From positions 4,904,067 through 4,968,066 of the forward strand of contig NZ_AP025032.1 in assembly GCF_019973775.1 (NCBI RefSeq): a stretch of DNA of 64,000 nucleotides, given 5' to 3'. The notes under the pieces were generated by a model, which was not told the DNA's origin, searched no databases, and saw only the letters and a list, made by a program, of their open reading frames with translations. Both the position numbers and the translations under genes were made by a program. This stretch comes from Aureimonas sp. SA4125 (GTDB lineage: Bacteria > Pseudomonadota > Alphaproteobacteria > Rhizobiales > Rhizobiaceae). Each line of letters starts with the position of its first letter. Position 1 is the stretch's first letter. This document shows, one piece after another, positions 35,119 through 44,035 of the stretch.

Positions 35119-36665
35119 GCCGCGGCCTCGGCGAGATGGTCCTTGAAGAAGCTCGACAGGACGTTCTGCTCCGTCTTCGCCGCGCCTTCGAGCTCGGCGG
35201 CGATGCGGCCGTGGTGCATCACGTAGAGACGGTTCGACAAGGCCAGCACCTCCGGGAGTTCAGACGAGACGACGATCACCGCCGCGCCCGCCTCGACGAG
35301 CCGCTTCATGAATTCGTAGACCTCGACCTTGGCGCCGACGTCGATCCCGACGCTCGGCTCGTCGAACAGGAAGATCGAGAGGTCGCGCGTCAGCGCCCGC
35401 CCGAGCATCACCTTCTGGCGGTTGCCGCCGGAGAGGTTGCCGACGGCGCGCTCGATGTTGGGCGGGCGCAGATTCAGCTGTTCCATGATCGGGTTGATCA
35501 GCAGCTTCTCGGCACCCTGGCGCAGCATGCCGAAGGTGACGAACCGCTTGAGGTCGAGCGCCGTCATCGAGGCGTTCTCGCGGATCGGCCGCGACAGCGC
35601 GAGCCCTTCGGCGACGCGGTTGGCCGGAAAATACGCCACGCCCTTGCGCAGGCTGGCGCGCGGATCGGCCGATTCATAGGGCATGCCGTGCAGGCGGACG
35701 GTGCCGCCTGTCACCGGCTCGAGCCCGTAGATGGCACGCACCAGCTCGGACTTGCCGCAGCCGACCAGACCGGCAATGCCGGTGATCTCCCCGGTGCGGG
35801 CGTAGAAATTGACATCCGAGACGATGCCGCCGGCGACGGAGAGATTTTCGACGTCGACGGCCACCGTACCGGGCACGTGGGCGATGGCTGGAAACAGCAC
35901 GTCGATCTTGCGGCCGGTCATCAATTCGACCAGTTCACCGTCGGTGACGGCAGCGGCGTCGAGCGTGCGGATCAGCTTTCCATCGCGCAGCACGGTGACG
36001 CGGTCGGCGAGCGCCCGGATTTCCCGCATGCGGTGCGAGACGTAGATGATGCCGACGCCTTGGGCCTTCAGCTTGGCGATCAGTTCGAACAGCCGGCCGG
36101 TCTCCCTTTCGGTGAGCGAGGCCGTCGGCTCGTCGAGGATCAGAAGGCGCGCTCTGCCGAGCAGGGCCTTGGCGATTTCGACCATCTGCTGGTGCGCCCG
36201 TGACAGGTCGTCGACGCGGGCGGCGGGATCGAGATCGAAACCAAGCTCGTCGATCAGCGCCCGCGCTTGCTTGCGCATGTCGCCGGCGCGCAGCACGCCG
36301 CCGGCGGACAGCTCGCGGCCGAGGAAGAGGTTCTCCTCGACGGTCATGGTCGGCACCAGCGAGAATTCCTGGAAGACCGGGCTGATGCCGATGGCGCGGG
36401 CACGCTGCGGCGTGAGGTGGCGGATCTCCTCGCCGCCGAAGCGAAACTCGCCACCATCGGGCGGGAAGGTGCCGGCGATGACGTTGATCAGCGTCGACTT
36501 CCCCGCCCCGTTTTCGCCGAAGAGCACATGAAGCTCGCCGGCGCGCACGTCGAAATCGACCCGGTCGAGGGCCAGAACGCCCGTGAACCGCTTCGAGATG
36601 CCCGCCAGGTGGAGCAGAGGCTCCGTCTCCCGGCAGTGCGTTCCGACTTCGCCGGTCTGCCCCAT
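35115..36665 (-). CDS. ABC transporter ATP-binding protein (RbsA type)
   Basis: 516-aa double ATPase. The N-half has Walker A GENGAGKST (about 50-58), a divergent signature DLSRAHQQMVEIAKAL and Walker B LLILDEPTAS. The C-half has a degenerate Walker A (GLVGCGKSELVRA, closer to canonical than most C-halves), signature LSGGNRQKVMLGRAL and LFDEPSVGID. It is 33 bp downstream of the binding-protein gene and coupled to both permeases. Although the ATPase is annotated as sugar-type by homology, the binding protein points to a nitrogenous ligand. Confidence 0.9.
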   Translation of the reverse strand: MGQTGEVGTHCRETEPLLHLAGISKRFTGVLALDRVDFDVRAGELHVLFGENGAGKSTLINVIAGTFPPDGGEFRFGGEEIRHLTPQRARAIGISPVFQEFSLVPTMTVEENLFLGRELSAGGVLRAGDMRKQARALIDELGFDLDPAARVDDLSRAHQQMVEIAKALLGRARLLILDEPTASLTERETGRLFELIAKLKAQGVGIIYVSHRMREIRALADRVTVLRDGKLIRTLDAAAVTDGELVELMTGRKIDVLFPAIAHVPGTVAVDVENLSVAGGIVSDVNFYARTGEITGIAGLVGCGKSELVRAIYGLEPVTGGTVRLHGMPYESADPRASLRKGVAYFPANRVAEGLALSRPIRENASMTALDLKRFVTFGMLRQGAEKLLINPIMEQLNLRPPNIERAVGNLSGGNRQKVMLGRALTRDLSIFLFDEPSVGIDVGAKVEVYEFMKRLVEAGAAVIVVSSELPEVLALSNRLYVMHHGRIAAELEGAAKTEQNVLSSFFKDHLAEAAA

Positions 36666-36698
36666 GTCGTCTCCTTCGCTTCGGGTTTCCGCCGGGGA

Positions 36699-37781
36699 CT
36701 ACTTGGCCTTGACGCTGTAGACCGGCGTCCAGTCGCCCGGTGCCAGGATCAGGTCCATCTGCAGGTTCGGCACGGTGGTCTTGTCGACCACCGCCGCCAC
36801 CGGCTGGACGAGGCTCATCACCGGCTTCTTCTCGAGCAGCCGGACCGCCTGGTCGATGGCGATGGCGCCCTCGCCAACCGGATACTGCGTCGCGAAGGCC
36901 AGGATGTCACCGCGGTTCAGCGCGTCGAGCATGGCCTGGTTCTCGTAGGACGACATGATCTTGATGTCGGTGCGCCCGGCTTCGGCCACGGCACCGATCG
37001 CCGCTTCCGCCGTCGGGGCCGATCCCCAGATCACGTTCATCTCGGGATGCGCCTGCAGCGCATCCTGGATGAGCTGCAGCTGCACGGCGACGCCGCTGTC
37101 GCCGAACTTCTCGTCGAGGATCGTCACGTCCGGGTTCTTGGAAACCGCCGTCTTGAATCCTTCGTTGAAGGATTCGGCCCAGCCCGAGCCTGCCGGGCCC
37201 GGGAAGGTCACGACATTGGCCTTTTCGCCGGCCGGCAGCTGCGCGAGCAGGCCCTCGCCGGTCACCGCGCCCATGGCGACGAAGTCGACGGCATTGGCGG
37301 CGGGCGTCGCATTGGCCGGAATGGGGTTGGTGACGCCGACGACCGGAATGTTCTTGGCCGCGGCTTCCTTGAATTTCTGCTCGAGGCCCGCGCCCGAGAT
37401 CGCGCCGACGATGATCGCGTCCGAACCGCTCGCCAGGCAGTCGTCGAACTGCGAGAGCTGCTTGGGCAGGTTCTCGTAGCCGCCGGCCTCGTAGAGCGTC
37501 ATGTTGACGTTCATCGCCTCGGCCTGCTTGACGATGCCGTAGGCGACCGCGACCCAGAAGCTGTCCTTCATGTGCGGGAACAGAACGCACAGATTGTAGG
37601 GCTTCTCTGCCTTTTCCAGCGGCGTGTACTCGGCATCCACCGGCGTGCCGGAGGAGGAGTCGTAGATCTTCATCGGCCACCAGGCGGCGTCGGCGGCGAG
37701 ACTGGGCGACACCGCACCGGCGACCATGCCGAGACAGGTGGCGGCAGCGAGGCTGTGGCGGAGGCGAGAGCGAAGAAACAT
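36699..37781 (-). CDS. TorT-like periplasmic binding protein of an ABC transporter
   Basis: 360-aa precursor, start ATG 37781 behind AAGAAGGATTG, with a signal peptide (1-31, ending PSLAADA). The mature N-terminus WWPMKIYDSSSGTPVDAEY, then LCVLFPHMKDSFWVAVAYG, LYEAGGYENLPKQLSQ and DAIIVGAISGAGL, is the pattern of TorT, the periplasmic trimethylamine-N-oxide receptor that in enterobacteria partners the TorS sensor kinase. Here no sensor kinase is present; ATPase and permease genes follow at once, so the TorT fold serves as a transport receptor. The ligand is plausibly a small N-containing compound. Confidence 0.85.
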   Translation of the reverse strand: MFLRSRLRHSLAAATCLGMVAGAVSPSLAADAAWWPMKIYDSSSGTPVDAEYTPLEKAEKPYNLCVLFPHMKDSFWVAVAYGIVKQAEAMNVNMTLYEAGGYENLPKQLSQFDDCLASGSDAIIVGAISGAGLEQKFKEAAAKNIPVVGVTNPIPANATPAANAVDFVAMGAVTGEGLLAQLPAGEKANVVTFPGPAGSGWAESFNEGFKTAVSKNPDVTILDEKFGDSGVAVQLQLIQDALQAHPEMNVIWGSAPTAEAAIGAVAEAGRTDIKIMSSYENQAMLDALNRGDILAFATQYPVGEGAIAIDQAVRLLEKKPVMSLVQPVAAVVDKTTVPNLQMDLILAPGDWTPVYSVKAK

Positions 37782-37863
37782 GGCTGCAATCCTTCTTGCT
37801 TGAGGGGGAAGCGGACGGGAGGCGCGGGTTTGCGCCCCGTCCGACGGCACTGCTTCGCGCTGC

Positions 37864-39825
37864 CTACACGGCAGCCCAGTTGGCGACGGATCGCCGCTCG
37901 AAGGTCTCGCGGAACTGCCGCGTGGATTCGGGAAGAAGCTCGCCCGTGCCCCAGTCGAGGATCACCGCATGCTGGCGGATCGCGTCGAGCGCATCGATCT
38001 CGCCACGTCGGAATTGCGCCGCGACGCCTTCCGGATCGGTGCGGGCCCAGGCGACCCGCTTTTGGCGGATCTCGGCGCGCAGGGCCTCGGTCGCAGCCGA
38101 GTCGAGCGCGTAATCGCAGAGCTCGGGGTCGATGGCGCGGATGACGACGCCGTAGTCCTTGGCGGCGCGCTCGATCGAGACATAGTCGTCGATGACGTCT
38201 TCCAGGACATGCGCGGGATCGCGGTCGAGCGGGTCGCCGAATCCGCCGCCGCCGGCCGTCGGCCGCGAGAACACGTCGCCCTCGCCGATCTTGACGTCGG
38301 AGAAGATGGTGCCGAGCCGTTCCGTGTGCTCGGCGCCGGCCCGCTTCAGCGTCAGGCCGTGCGGGCTGGAGGGAAGCCCGCCTTCGATGCCCCAGACGAT
38401 CGCGCATTCGCGGTCGCAGATGTAGGAGATCACGGTGTCCTCGGCCGCGAGCATCAGCGATGTCTTGCGCACGCCGACGCCGCCACGCCATTTGCCGGGA
38501 CCGGCCGTATCGCGCAGGATCTCGCATTCGGTGGTGAGGATCGGGTTGGCGCGCTCCTGCCCCTCGACCGGCTGGGCCATCATGCCGGTGCCGAAGCAGG
38601 CGGTGGTGACGTTGGCGCCGTCCTTGCCGTTGCGCCCGCCCCAGCCGCCCGGCAGCCAGTCGTAGAACATGAAGATGGGCTTGTCGTCGCTGCGGGCGTC
38701 GCGCCCGCCGGTCAGGAGATATTCGAGGTTGAAGGCGCAGGCCAGCGCCCGTTCCGGCATCAGCTGCGACCACATCTCGTAGATCGAGTTCATGATCTTC
38801 TCGAACGGCATCAGGAAGCCGGTCACCGCCACCGGCCACTTCGCATCGACGATCGAGCCTTCCGGCGCGATGATCTCGAAGGCCCGGTAGAAGCCGGAAT
38901 TCAGCGGCAGGTCGGGGAAGAAGGTCTTCATCCCGGCGGCGACGGCCGAAAACGTGGTGCCGAAGGCGGAGTTGTAGATCGTGCCGATCACCGGATGGCT
39001 GCCGGTGAAATCGTAGATCGCCTTGTCGCCCTTGATCGTCATCTTGATGCGGATCGGGATCATGCCTTCGCCGCCCGACGGGTCGCGGTCGATGAAGTCG
39101 ACCGTCTCCCACTCGCCGTCCGGCAGCGCGGCGATGCGCTGGCGCACGGCGCGCTCGACATAGTCCTGCACCTCGGAAAGGCCGGTCTCGACCGTATCGC
39201 GGCCATACTTGCCGACGAGGCGCAGGATCTCGCGCTCGCAGACGGCCGTCGCCTCGGCCTGGGACTGGATGTCGCCGATGATCGACGCGGGATCGCGGGT
39301 GTTGGACGCGATCAGATTGGCCACGTCCTTGCGGAATACGCCCTTGTCGAACAGCCGAACCGGCGTGATGCGCAGGCCCTCGCGGAACATGTCCTTGGCC
39401 GAGACGTCGAAGGAGCCGGGCACGCTGCCGCCGACATCCGACCAGTGGCCGTTCGACTGGGAAAAGGCGATGATCTTGCCCTCGGAGAAGATCGGCCTGA
39501 CCAGGCGCACGTCGGAGAAGTGGGTGCCGCCGGCATAGGGGTCGTTGATGGCGAAGACGTCGCCCTCGTGCATGTCGCCCTCGAAGGCGCGCATCACGTC
39601 CTTGCAGGTGAAATGCAGCGTGCCGACGTGGACGGCGATGTCCTGATTGCCTTGCGCGGCGCATTCTCCGTTGGCGTCATGCAGGCCGCTGGAGAAGTCG
39701 TGGTTGTAGATCACGAAGGAGTAGCAGGTCCGAAGGATCTGCTCGCCCATCTGGTCGACGCTGGTGATGAAGGAGTTCTTCAGGACCTCGAAGGTCACGG
39801 GATCGAGAGTCTGTTCGCTGGCCAT
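37864..39825 (-). CDS. hyuB: Hydantoinase B / oxoprolinase family protein
   Basis: 653-aa beta subunit of the ATP-dependent HyuAB family, which includes N-methylhydantoinase, 5-oxoprolinase C-halves, caprolactamase and acetone/acetophenone carboxylase subunits. Characteristic stretches are DPVTFEVLKNSF at the N-terminus, GIQNIAVH-like GNQDIAVHVGTLHF, FAINDPYAGGTHFSDV and the late PTAGGGGFGDPLDRD. The start is ATG 39825; upstream open frame belongs to hyuA antiparallel readings. It lies 5 bp after hyuA and forms its heteromeric complex in the cytoplasm. Confidence 0.92.
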   Translation of the reverse strand: MASEQTLDPVTFEVLKNSFITSVDQMGEQILRTCYSFVIYNHDFSSGLHDANGECAAQGNQDIAVHVGTLHFTCKDVMRAFEGDMHEGDVFAINDPYAGGTHFSDVRLVRPIFSEGKIIAFSQSNGHWSDVGGSVPGSFDVSAKDMFREGLRITPVRLFDKGVFRKDVANLIASNTRDPASIIGDIQSQAEATAVCEREILRLVGKYGRDTVETGLSEVQDYVERAVRQRIAALPDGEWETVDFIDRDPSGGEGMIPIRIKMTIKGDKAIYDFTGSHPVIGTIYNSAFGTTFSAVAAGMKTFFPDLPLNSGFYRAFEIIAPEGSIVDAKWPVAVTGFLMPFEKIMNSIYEMWSQLMPERALACAFNLEYLLTGGRDARSDDKPIFMFYDWLPGGWGGRNGKDGANVTTACFGTGMMAQPVEGQERANPILTTECEILRDTAGPGKWRGGVGVRKTSLMLAAEDTVISYICDRECAIVWGIEGGLPSSPHGLTLKRAGAEHTERLGTIFSDVKIGEGDVFSRPTAGGGGFGDPLDRDPAHVLEDVIDDYVSIERAAKDYGVVIRAIDPELCDYALDSAATEALRAEIRQKRVAWARTDPEGVAAQFRRGEIDALDAIRQHAVILDWGTGELLPESTRQFRETFERRSVANWAAV

Positions 39826-39830
39826 GGGTG

Positions 39831-41855
39831 TCAGCCCTTCACGCGGATGATGAGGTTCAGATACTTGTCGACCTCGGCCCGGGCGCCGGGCGGCACGACC
39901 GTGGTGCTGTCGACCTGGTCGACGATCGCGGGACCCGCCAAGACGAAGCCGCAGGGAAGATCGTCGCGCTGGTAGACGGGCGTGTCGTGCGCCTGATTCT
40001 CGAACCAGACTTCCCGTCGACCGACCGGATCGGGAACCACCCCGGTCGGAGCGTGCACCGCCAGTTCCGCCTTCGGCACGACGCCGATCGCCTTGACGTT
40101 GACGCGGAAGAAGCTGACCGGCGCATCGTCGCGGCGGAAATTGTATTCGCGGTGGTGCTCGCGGTGGAAGTCGGCGACGAGGTCGGCGATCGAGCCGATC
40201 GGGCTCGGCGTCGAGACGGCGAGCGAGCGCCACTGGCCGCGATACATCATGTCGATCGTCCGCTGCAGCACGATGTCGCCCTCGGCGACGCCCTCGTGGA
40301 TCAGCCGGTCCAGCGCCTCGCGCTCGATGCGGGCGAACTGCGCCTCGATGGTGGCGGGATCGGCCGCCTCGGCATCGACCATGCAGTTTTCGGAGAAATC
40401 GTGCTGCATGTCGACGAGGAGGCAGCCCAGCGCCGAGGTGACGCCGGGGTTCGGCGGCACGATCACCACCGGGATCGACAGTTCGCGGGCGACGTCGACG
40501 CCGTGCAGGGCGCCTGCCCCGCCGAAGGCAACGAGGGCGAAATCACGCGGATCATAGCCGCGGCTGATCGAGATCAGCCGCACGGCGTCGGACATGTTGG
40601 CATTGGCGACGCGCAGGATCGCATCGGCCGCCGCCTCGGTGGAGAGGGAGAAGCCCTTGGCGACGCCCTCCTCGACGGCGGTGCGGGCGAGCACCGGGTC
40701 GAGCGTCACCTTGCCGCCGGCAAGGCTGGTGCCGAGACGGCCGAGCGTGACATTGGCGTCGGTATTGGTCGGCTGCGCATTGCCGTTGCCGTAGCAGGCC
40801 GGCCCCGGGAACGCGCCGGCCGACTGCGGGCCATTGCGCAGCGAGCCTGCATCGTCCGTCCAGGCGAGCGAGCCACCGCCGGCGCCGATCGTCAGCACCT
40901 CGATCGACGAGAAGCGGATGGGATAGCCGAACTCGATGTACCAGTCCTTGGTCACCCGCGACTGGCCCTCATAGGCGAGCGAGACGTCGGTCGAGGTGCC
41001 GCCCATGTCGAGGCCGATCGAATTGGGATAGCCGCACAGACCGGCGATATGGCGGCTGGCGATGGCGCCGGCGGCAATGCCCGAGCCGGCGAGACGGGCG
41101 GCGAAATCCTTGACGCTCGCCGGTGTCATCACGCCGCCGCCGGTGTGCAGGAGGAGAAGATCGCGGGTGTAGCCCTCGGCGGCGAGACGGTCGCCAAGTC
41201 TTGTGGTGTAGCTGACGACGACCGGGCTCAGCGCGGCGTTGACGACGGTGGTCGAGAAGCGCTCGTGCTCGAAGATTTCCGGCAGCACCTGCGAGGAGAT
41301 CGACACCGGCACGTCCGGCATCGCTTCGAGGAGGATCTCGCGCATGCGGCGCTCGTTCTCGCCGTTCAGATAGGCGTTCATGAAGCAGACGGCGATCGCC
41401 GCGACGCCGCGCTTCTTCAGGATGCGGGCGACGTCCCGTGCCTTCTCCTCGTCCAGCGCCTCGACCACATTGCCGGCGCTGTCGATGCGCTCGGGCACGG
41501 TCAGCCGGTCGCGGCGCGGAATGTAGGGTTTGACGACGTCCTTGTAGACGTCCCAGAGGTCTTCCTTGTTGGCGCGGCGGATCTCGATCACGTCGCGAAA
41601 GCCTTCCGTCGAGACCATGGCGGTGCGCGGCAGGCGGCGGGTGATCAGCGCGTTGGTCGCCACCGTCGTGCCGTGCGAGAACAGCGCCACCCTGGCCAGG
41701 TCGATGCCGGCCTTGGCCACGCCACCCATGATCCCGTCGATCGGATCGGGTGTGGAGGAGGTCTTCTCGATCCGGATGAAACCGGTGTCCTCGTCCATGA
41801 TGCAGATGTCGGTGAAGGTGCCCCCGACATCGACGGCTACGCGAAGATTCTGCAC
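39831..41855 (-). CDS. hyuA: Hydantoinase A / oxoprolinase family protein
   Basis: 674-aa alpha subunit with the ASKHA (actin-like) ATPase fold. The N-terminal phosphate loop is AVDVGGTFTDICIMDEDTG, the second LDMGGTSTDVSL (near 290) and the adenosine region GGAGALHGVDVA. Family members couple ATP hydrolysis to opening of cyclic amides, or to carboxylation. The start is set at GTG 41855 (QNLRVAVDVGG), where homology begins and AGGGAA precedes it; the open frame extends 21 codons further. It is the first structural gene of the operon, after araC. Confidence 0.92.
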   Translation of the reverse strand: MQNLRVAVDVGGTFTDICIMDEDTGFIRIEKTSSTPDPIDGIMGGVAKAGIDLARVALFSHGTTVATNALITRRLPRTAMVSTEGFRDVIEIRRANKEDLWDVYKDVVKPYIPRRDRLTVPERIDSAGNVVEALDEEKARDVARILKKRGVAAIAVCFMNAYLNGENERRMREILLEAMPDVPVSISSQVLPEIFEHERFSTTVVNAALSPVVVSYTTRLGDRLAAEGYTRDLLLLHTGGGVMTPASVKDFAARLAGSGIAAGAIASRHIAGLCGYPNSIGLDMGGTSTDVSLAYEGQSRVTKDWYIEFGYPIRFSSIEVLTIGAGGGSLAWTDDAGSLRNGPQSAGAFPGPACYGNGNAQPTNTDANVTLGRLGTSLAGGKVTLDPVLARTAVEEGVAKGFSLSTEAAADAILRVANANMSDAVRLISISRGYDPRDFALVAFGGAGALHGVDVARELSIPVVIVPPNPGVTSALGCLLVDMQHDFSENCMVDAEAADPATIEAQFARIEREALDRLIHEGVAEGDIVLQRTIDMMYRGQWRSLAVSTPSPIGSIADLVADFHREHHREYNFRRDDAPVSFFRVNVKAIGVVPKAELAVHAPTGVVPDPVGRREVWFENQAHDTPVYQRDDLPCGFVLAGPAIVDQVDSTTVVPPGARAEVDKYLNLIIRVKG

Positions 41856-42136
41856 GGTGAGCGTTTCCCTTTCCGGTCTCCTGGCGGTTGCGCGGGGTCT
41901 CCCGCCGCCCGGTCGCACGATGACGATCGCGTCCGGCCTCTGGCGGCAGCAGGATGGTGCCCGCGCTCTCGGGAGGGATTAAACGGCCTTTTCCGCTGCT
42001 TCTCTTGGTCCCCAGCGCATCAAACTTTGATCCTCTGTGCACTTCGGCACAAATTTTGGGCCGCGGTCCGTTCTGCCCGTTTACCAACCATGCAGTGCAG
42101 CATCGCGCGGCGTTGCCCTGTGCAGCGCAGGCACGC
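41856..42136. promoter_or_regulatory. Regulatory spacer upstream of hyuA with an inverted repeat
   Basis: 281 bp between the araC stop and hyuA. It contains TGTGC (42036-42040) facing GCACA (42047-42051) across six bases, and A/T-rich sequence (AAATTTT) beside it. It is the likely promoter/operator region of the hyu operon; which regulator binds is not shown. Confidence 0.4.
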
Positions 42137-43102
42137 TCAGACGGGCTGGCTCGCCTCACGCGCGGCGGCGCGGACCTCGCTCGGCGTGCAGCCAAACCGC
42201 GCCCGGTAGCTGCGGCTGAACTGCGCCTGGTCGCCGAACCCCCAGTCATAGGCGATCTCAGCGATCGCCTTGCGGCAGTGCGGGTCCTTCAGCGCCGCGT
42301 CGCACATCAACAGCCGCCGGTTCCGGACATGCGCCGAAACCGTCGTTCCCTCGGCCTCGAACAGCTGGTGCAGATAGCGCAGCGAGATGCCGCAGCCGTC
42401 GGCGATGGCCTGCGGTGCCAAGTGCGGATCGCGCAGGTGGCTGCCAATGAAGTGCTCGGCGCGGTGAAGATGGGCGTTGCGCACCGAGGACGAGCGGCCG
42501 ACGAGAACCCTCTGGTCGGCCTCGATCGCCATGGCCAGGAGATCGACGAGATGGCGTCCCATCCGCGCGCGCTCATCTGCCTCCATCTCGTCGAGCCGTG
42601 GCGCCGTGAGGCGCAGCATGTCGACGAACAGCGCGCCGACGCTGCGGCTGGCGTCGAACTGCAGCGTCGCCAGGCGCTCCGGTCGGGCGATGCGGGCGCG
42701 CAGAACGTCGCTCGGGATCTTCAGCACCCAGAGTGCGGCGCGCTCGCGGTGGCTGAAATCATAGGGCAGATGGCTGCGCTCTATCAGGAACTGGCCGGGA
42801 CGGCACTGCACCTCCTTGCCGTCCTGGGCGAAGCGGATCTCCGCCACCTCCGGCACCGTGATGAGAAAGCTCTCTTCCCGTTCGTTCAGAAGGTGGCGCT
42901 CATGACGCCGGTAGAGGAGCCCATCGCATCGGTTGCGCGAGAGCGCGATCGACCCGAGCGTCCAGGCGTCGAGCGTGCCGTCGAACGCGCCGACCGACTG
43001 GAAGCGCAGATCGAGCGGGAAATAGGTCTGTGAGACGGCCTGCTGCCAAAACGCCTTGCTGCCGCCCTTGGGACTGCTGCTGGTCGAGAAGGTGGCTCGC
43101 AT
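42137..43102 (-). CDS. AraC family transcriptional regulator
   Basis: 321-aa activator. The N-terminal part matches the AraC-binding-like domain of NdpR/FeaR-type regulators (SVGAFDGTLDAWTLGSIAL, then RPGQFLIERSHLPYDFSH). The C-terminal 100 residues hold two helix-turn-helices (QAIADGCGISLRYLHQLF, and IAEIAYDWGFGDQAQFSRSY). The start ATG 43102 is preferred, nine bases after GGAG; a TTG three codons upstream overlaps that site. Its place between pxpA and hyuA suggests it activates the hyu/transport/hydroxylase operon in response to the substrate. Confidence 0.9.
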   Translation of the reverse strand: MRATFSTSSSPKGGSKAFWQQAVSQTYFPLDLRFQSVGAFDGTLDAWTLGSIALSRNRCDGLLYRRHERHLLNEREESFLITVPEVAEIRFAQDGKEVQCRPGQFLIERSHLPYDFSHRERAALWVLKIPSDVLRARIARPERLATLQFDASRSVGALFVDMLRLTAPRLDEMEADERARMGRHLVDLLAMAIEADQRVLVGRSSSVRNAHLHRAEHFIGSHLRDPHLAPQAIADGCGISLRYLHQLFEAEGTTVSAHVRNRRLLMCDAALKDPHCRKAIAEIAYDWGFGDQAQFSRSYRARFGCTPSEVRAAAREASQPV

Positions 43103-43230
43103 CGCACGCAACTCCTATCCCTGTGAACGGCCCTGCGGGCGGAACACCCCCAAGCGTTTTGTCCGAGCGAGGGGCGGGCCCTCGCCTTGTACGGCAACGC
43201 GCGTCAGCCAATTGCTTCCGACGCTGGCGG

Positions 43231-43956
43231 TCAACCGAACCAGGGGCGCAGGGCCGCGTTGACGGCGCGTGCCAGCTGATCGGCCCCCGGCGTATCGGAA
43301 TGGATGCAGACCGTGTCGGCGCGCATCGGCAGGTCGCCGCCCTCGATGGTCGTCGCCAGGCCCTCACTCATCACCCGCACGGCCCGGCGCGCCGCTTCCG
43401 CGGCGTCCTTGGCGGCGTGCTGGCGGGTGATGATGAGCTTGCCCTCGGCGTCGTAGTCGAGGTCGGCATAGTATTCGGCGATGAAGGGGATCGTACGCCT
43501 GGTGTAGACGGTTTCCTGGAGCGTACCGGCCATGCCGAGCAGCGGCACGCCAAAAATCTCGGCGGCGTCGGCAATGGCTTCCGCCACCTCCTCGCTGCGG
43601 ATGGCGGCGCCGTAGAGCGCCCCATGCGGCTTGATGTGGTTGAGCGGCATTCCCGCCTCGTCGAGAAAGGCCTTCAGCGCGCCGACCTGATAGACGATGC
43701 AGGCCGAGAGTTCGTCGCGGCCCATCTTCATCTCGCGCCGGCCAAAACCCTGCAGGTCGGGAAAGGACGGATGCGCCCCGACGGCGACGCCGTGCTCGCC
43801 GGCCAGCTTCACCGCGGCGCGCATGATCGAGGGGTCGGAGGCATGGAAGCCGCAGGCGACGTTGGCGATGTGGATATGCGGCATGATGGCGGCATCGTCG
43901 CCGCAACGGTAGAGGCTGAACCCCTCTCCCATGTCGCAATTGATGGTGACACCCAT
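43231..43956 (-). CDS. pxpA: 5-oxoprolinase subunit A (LamB/YcsF family)
   Basis: 241-aa TIM-barrel-like protein. PxpA with PxpB and PxpC forms a widespread ATP-dependent 5-oxoprolinase that opens pyroglutamate to glutamate. Family motifs are INCDMGEGFS at the N-terminus, NVACGFHASDPSIM, GAHPSFPDLQGFGRREM and HIKPHGALY. It stands alone, 128 bp before araC and downstream of lysR, separated from pxpB/pxpC, which are on the other strand. A 27-codon relic of another pxpA lies after pxpC at 48681. In this setting the substrate may be another lactam. Confidence 0.9.
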   Translation of the reverse strand: MGVTINCDMGEGFSLYRCGDDAAIMPHIHIANVACGFHASDPSIMRAAVKLAGEHGVAVGAHPSFPDLQGFGRREMKMGRDELSACIVYQVGALKAFLDEAGMPLNHIKPHGALYGAAIRSEEVAEAIADAAEIFGVPLLGMAGTLQETVYTRRTIPFIAEYYADLDYDAEGKLIITRQHAAKDAAEAARRAVRVMSEGLATTIEGGDLPMRADTVCIHSDTPGADQLARAVNAALRPWFG

Positions 43957-44035
43957 TCAGCACCTCGCTTCGCCGGTCCGGGATCGGCCGTTGGTGTCAA
44001 ACGTGGATAACAGCGGGCCCGCCCGTCAAATCGTA

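Noticed and set aside
37969..42209. Long plus-strand frames opposite hyuB and hyuA
   Set aside because: Both are antisense shadows of clearly homologous hyu genes and contain only low-complexity Asp/Gly/Arg-rich translation.
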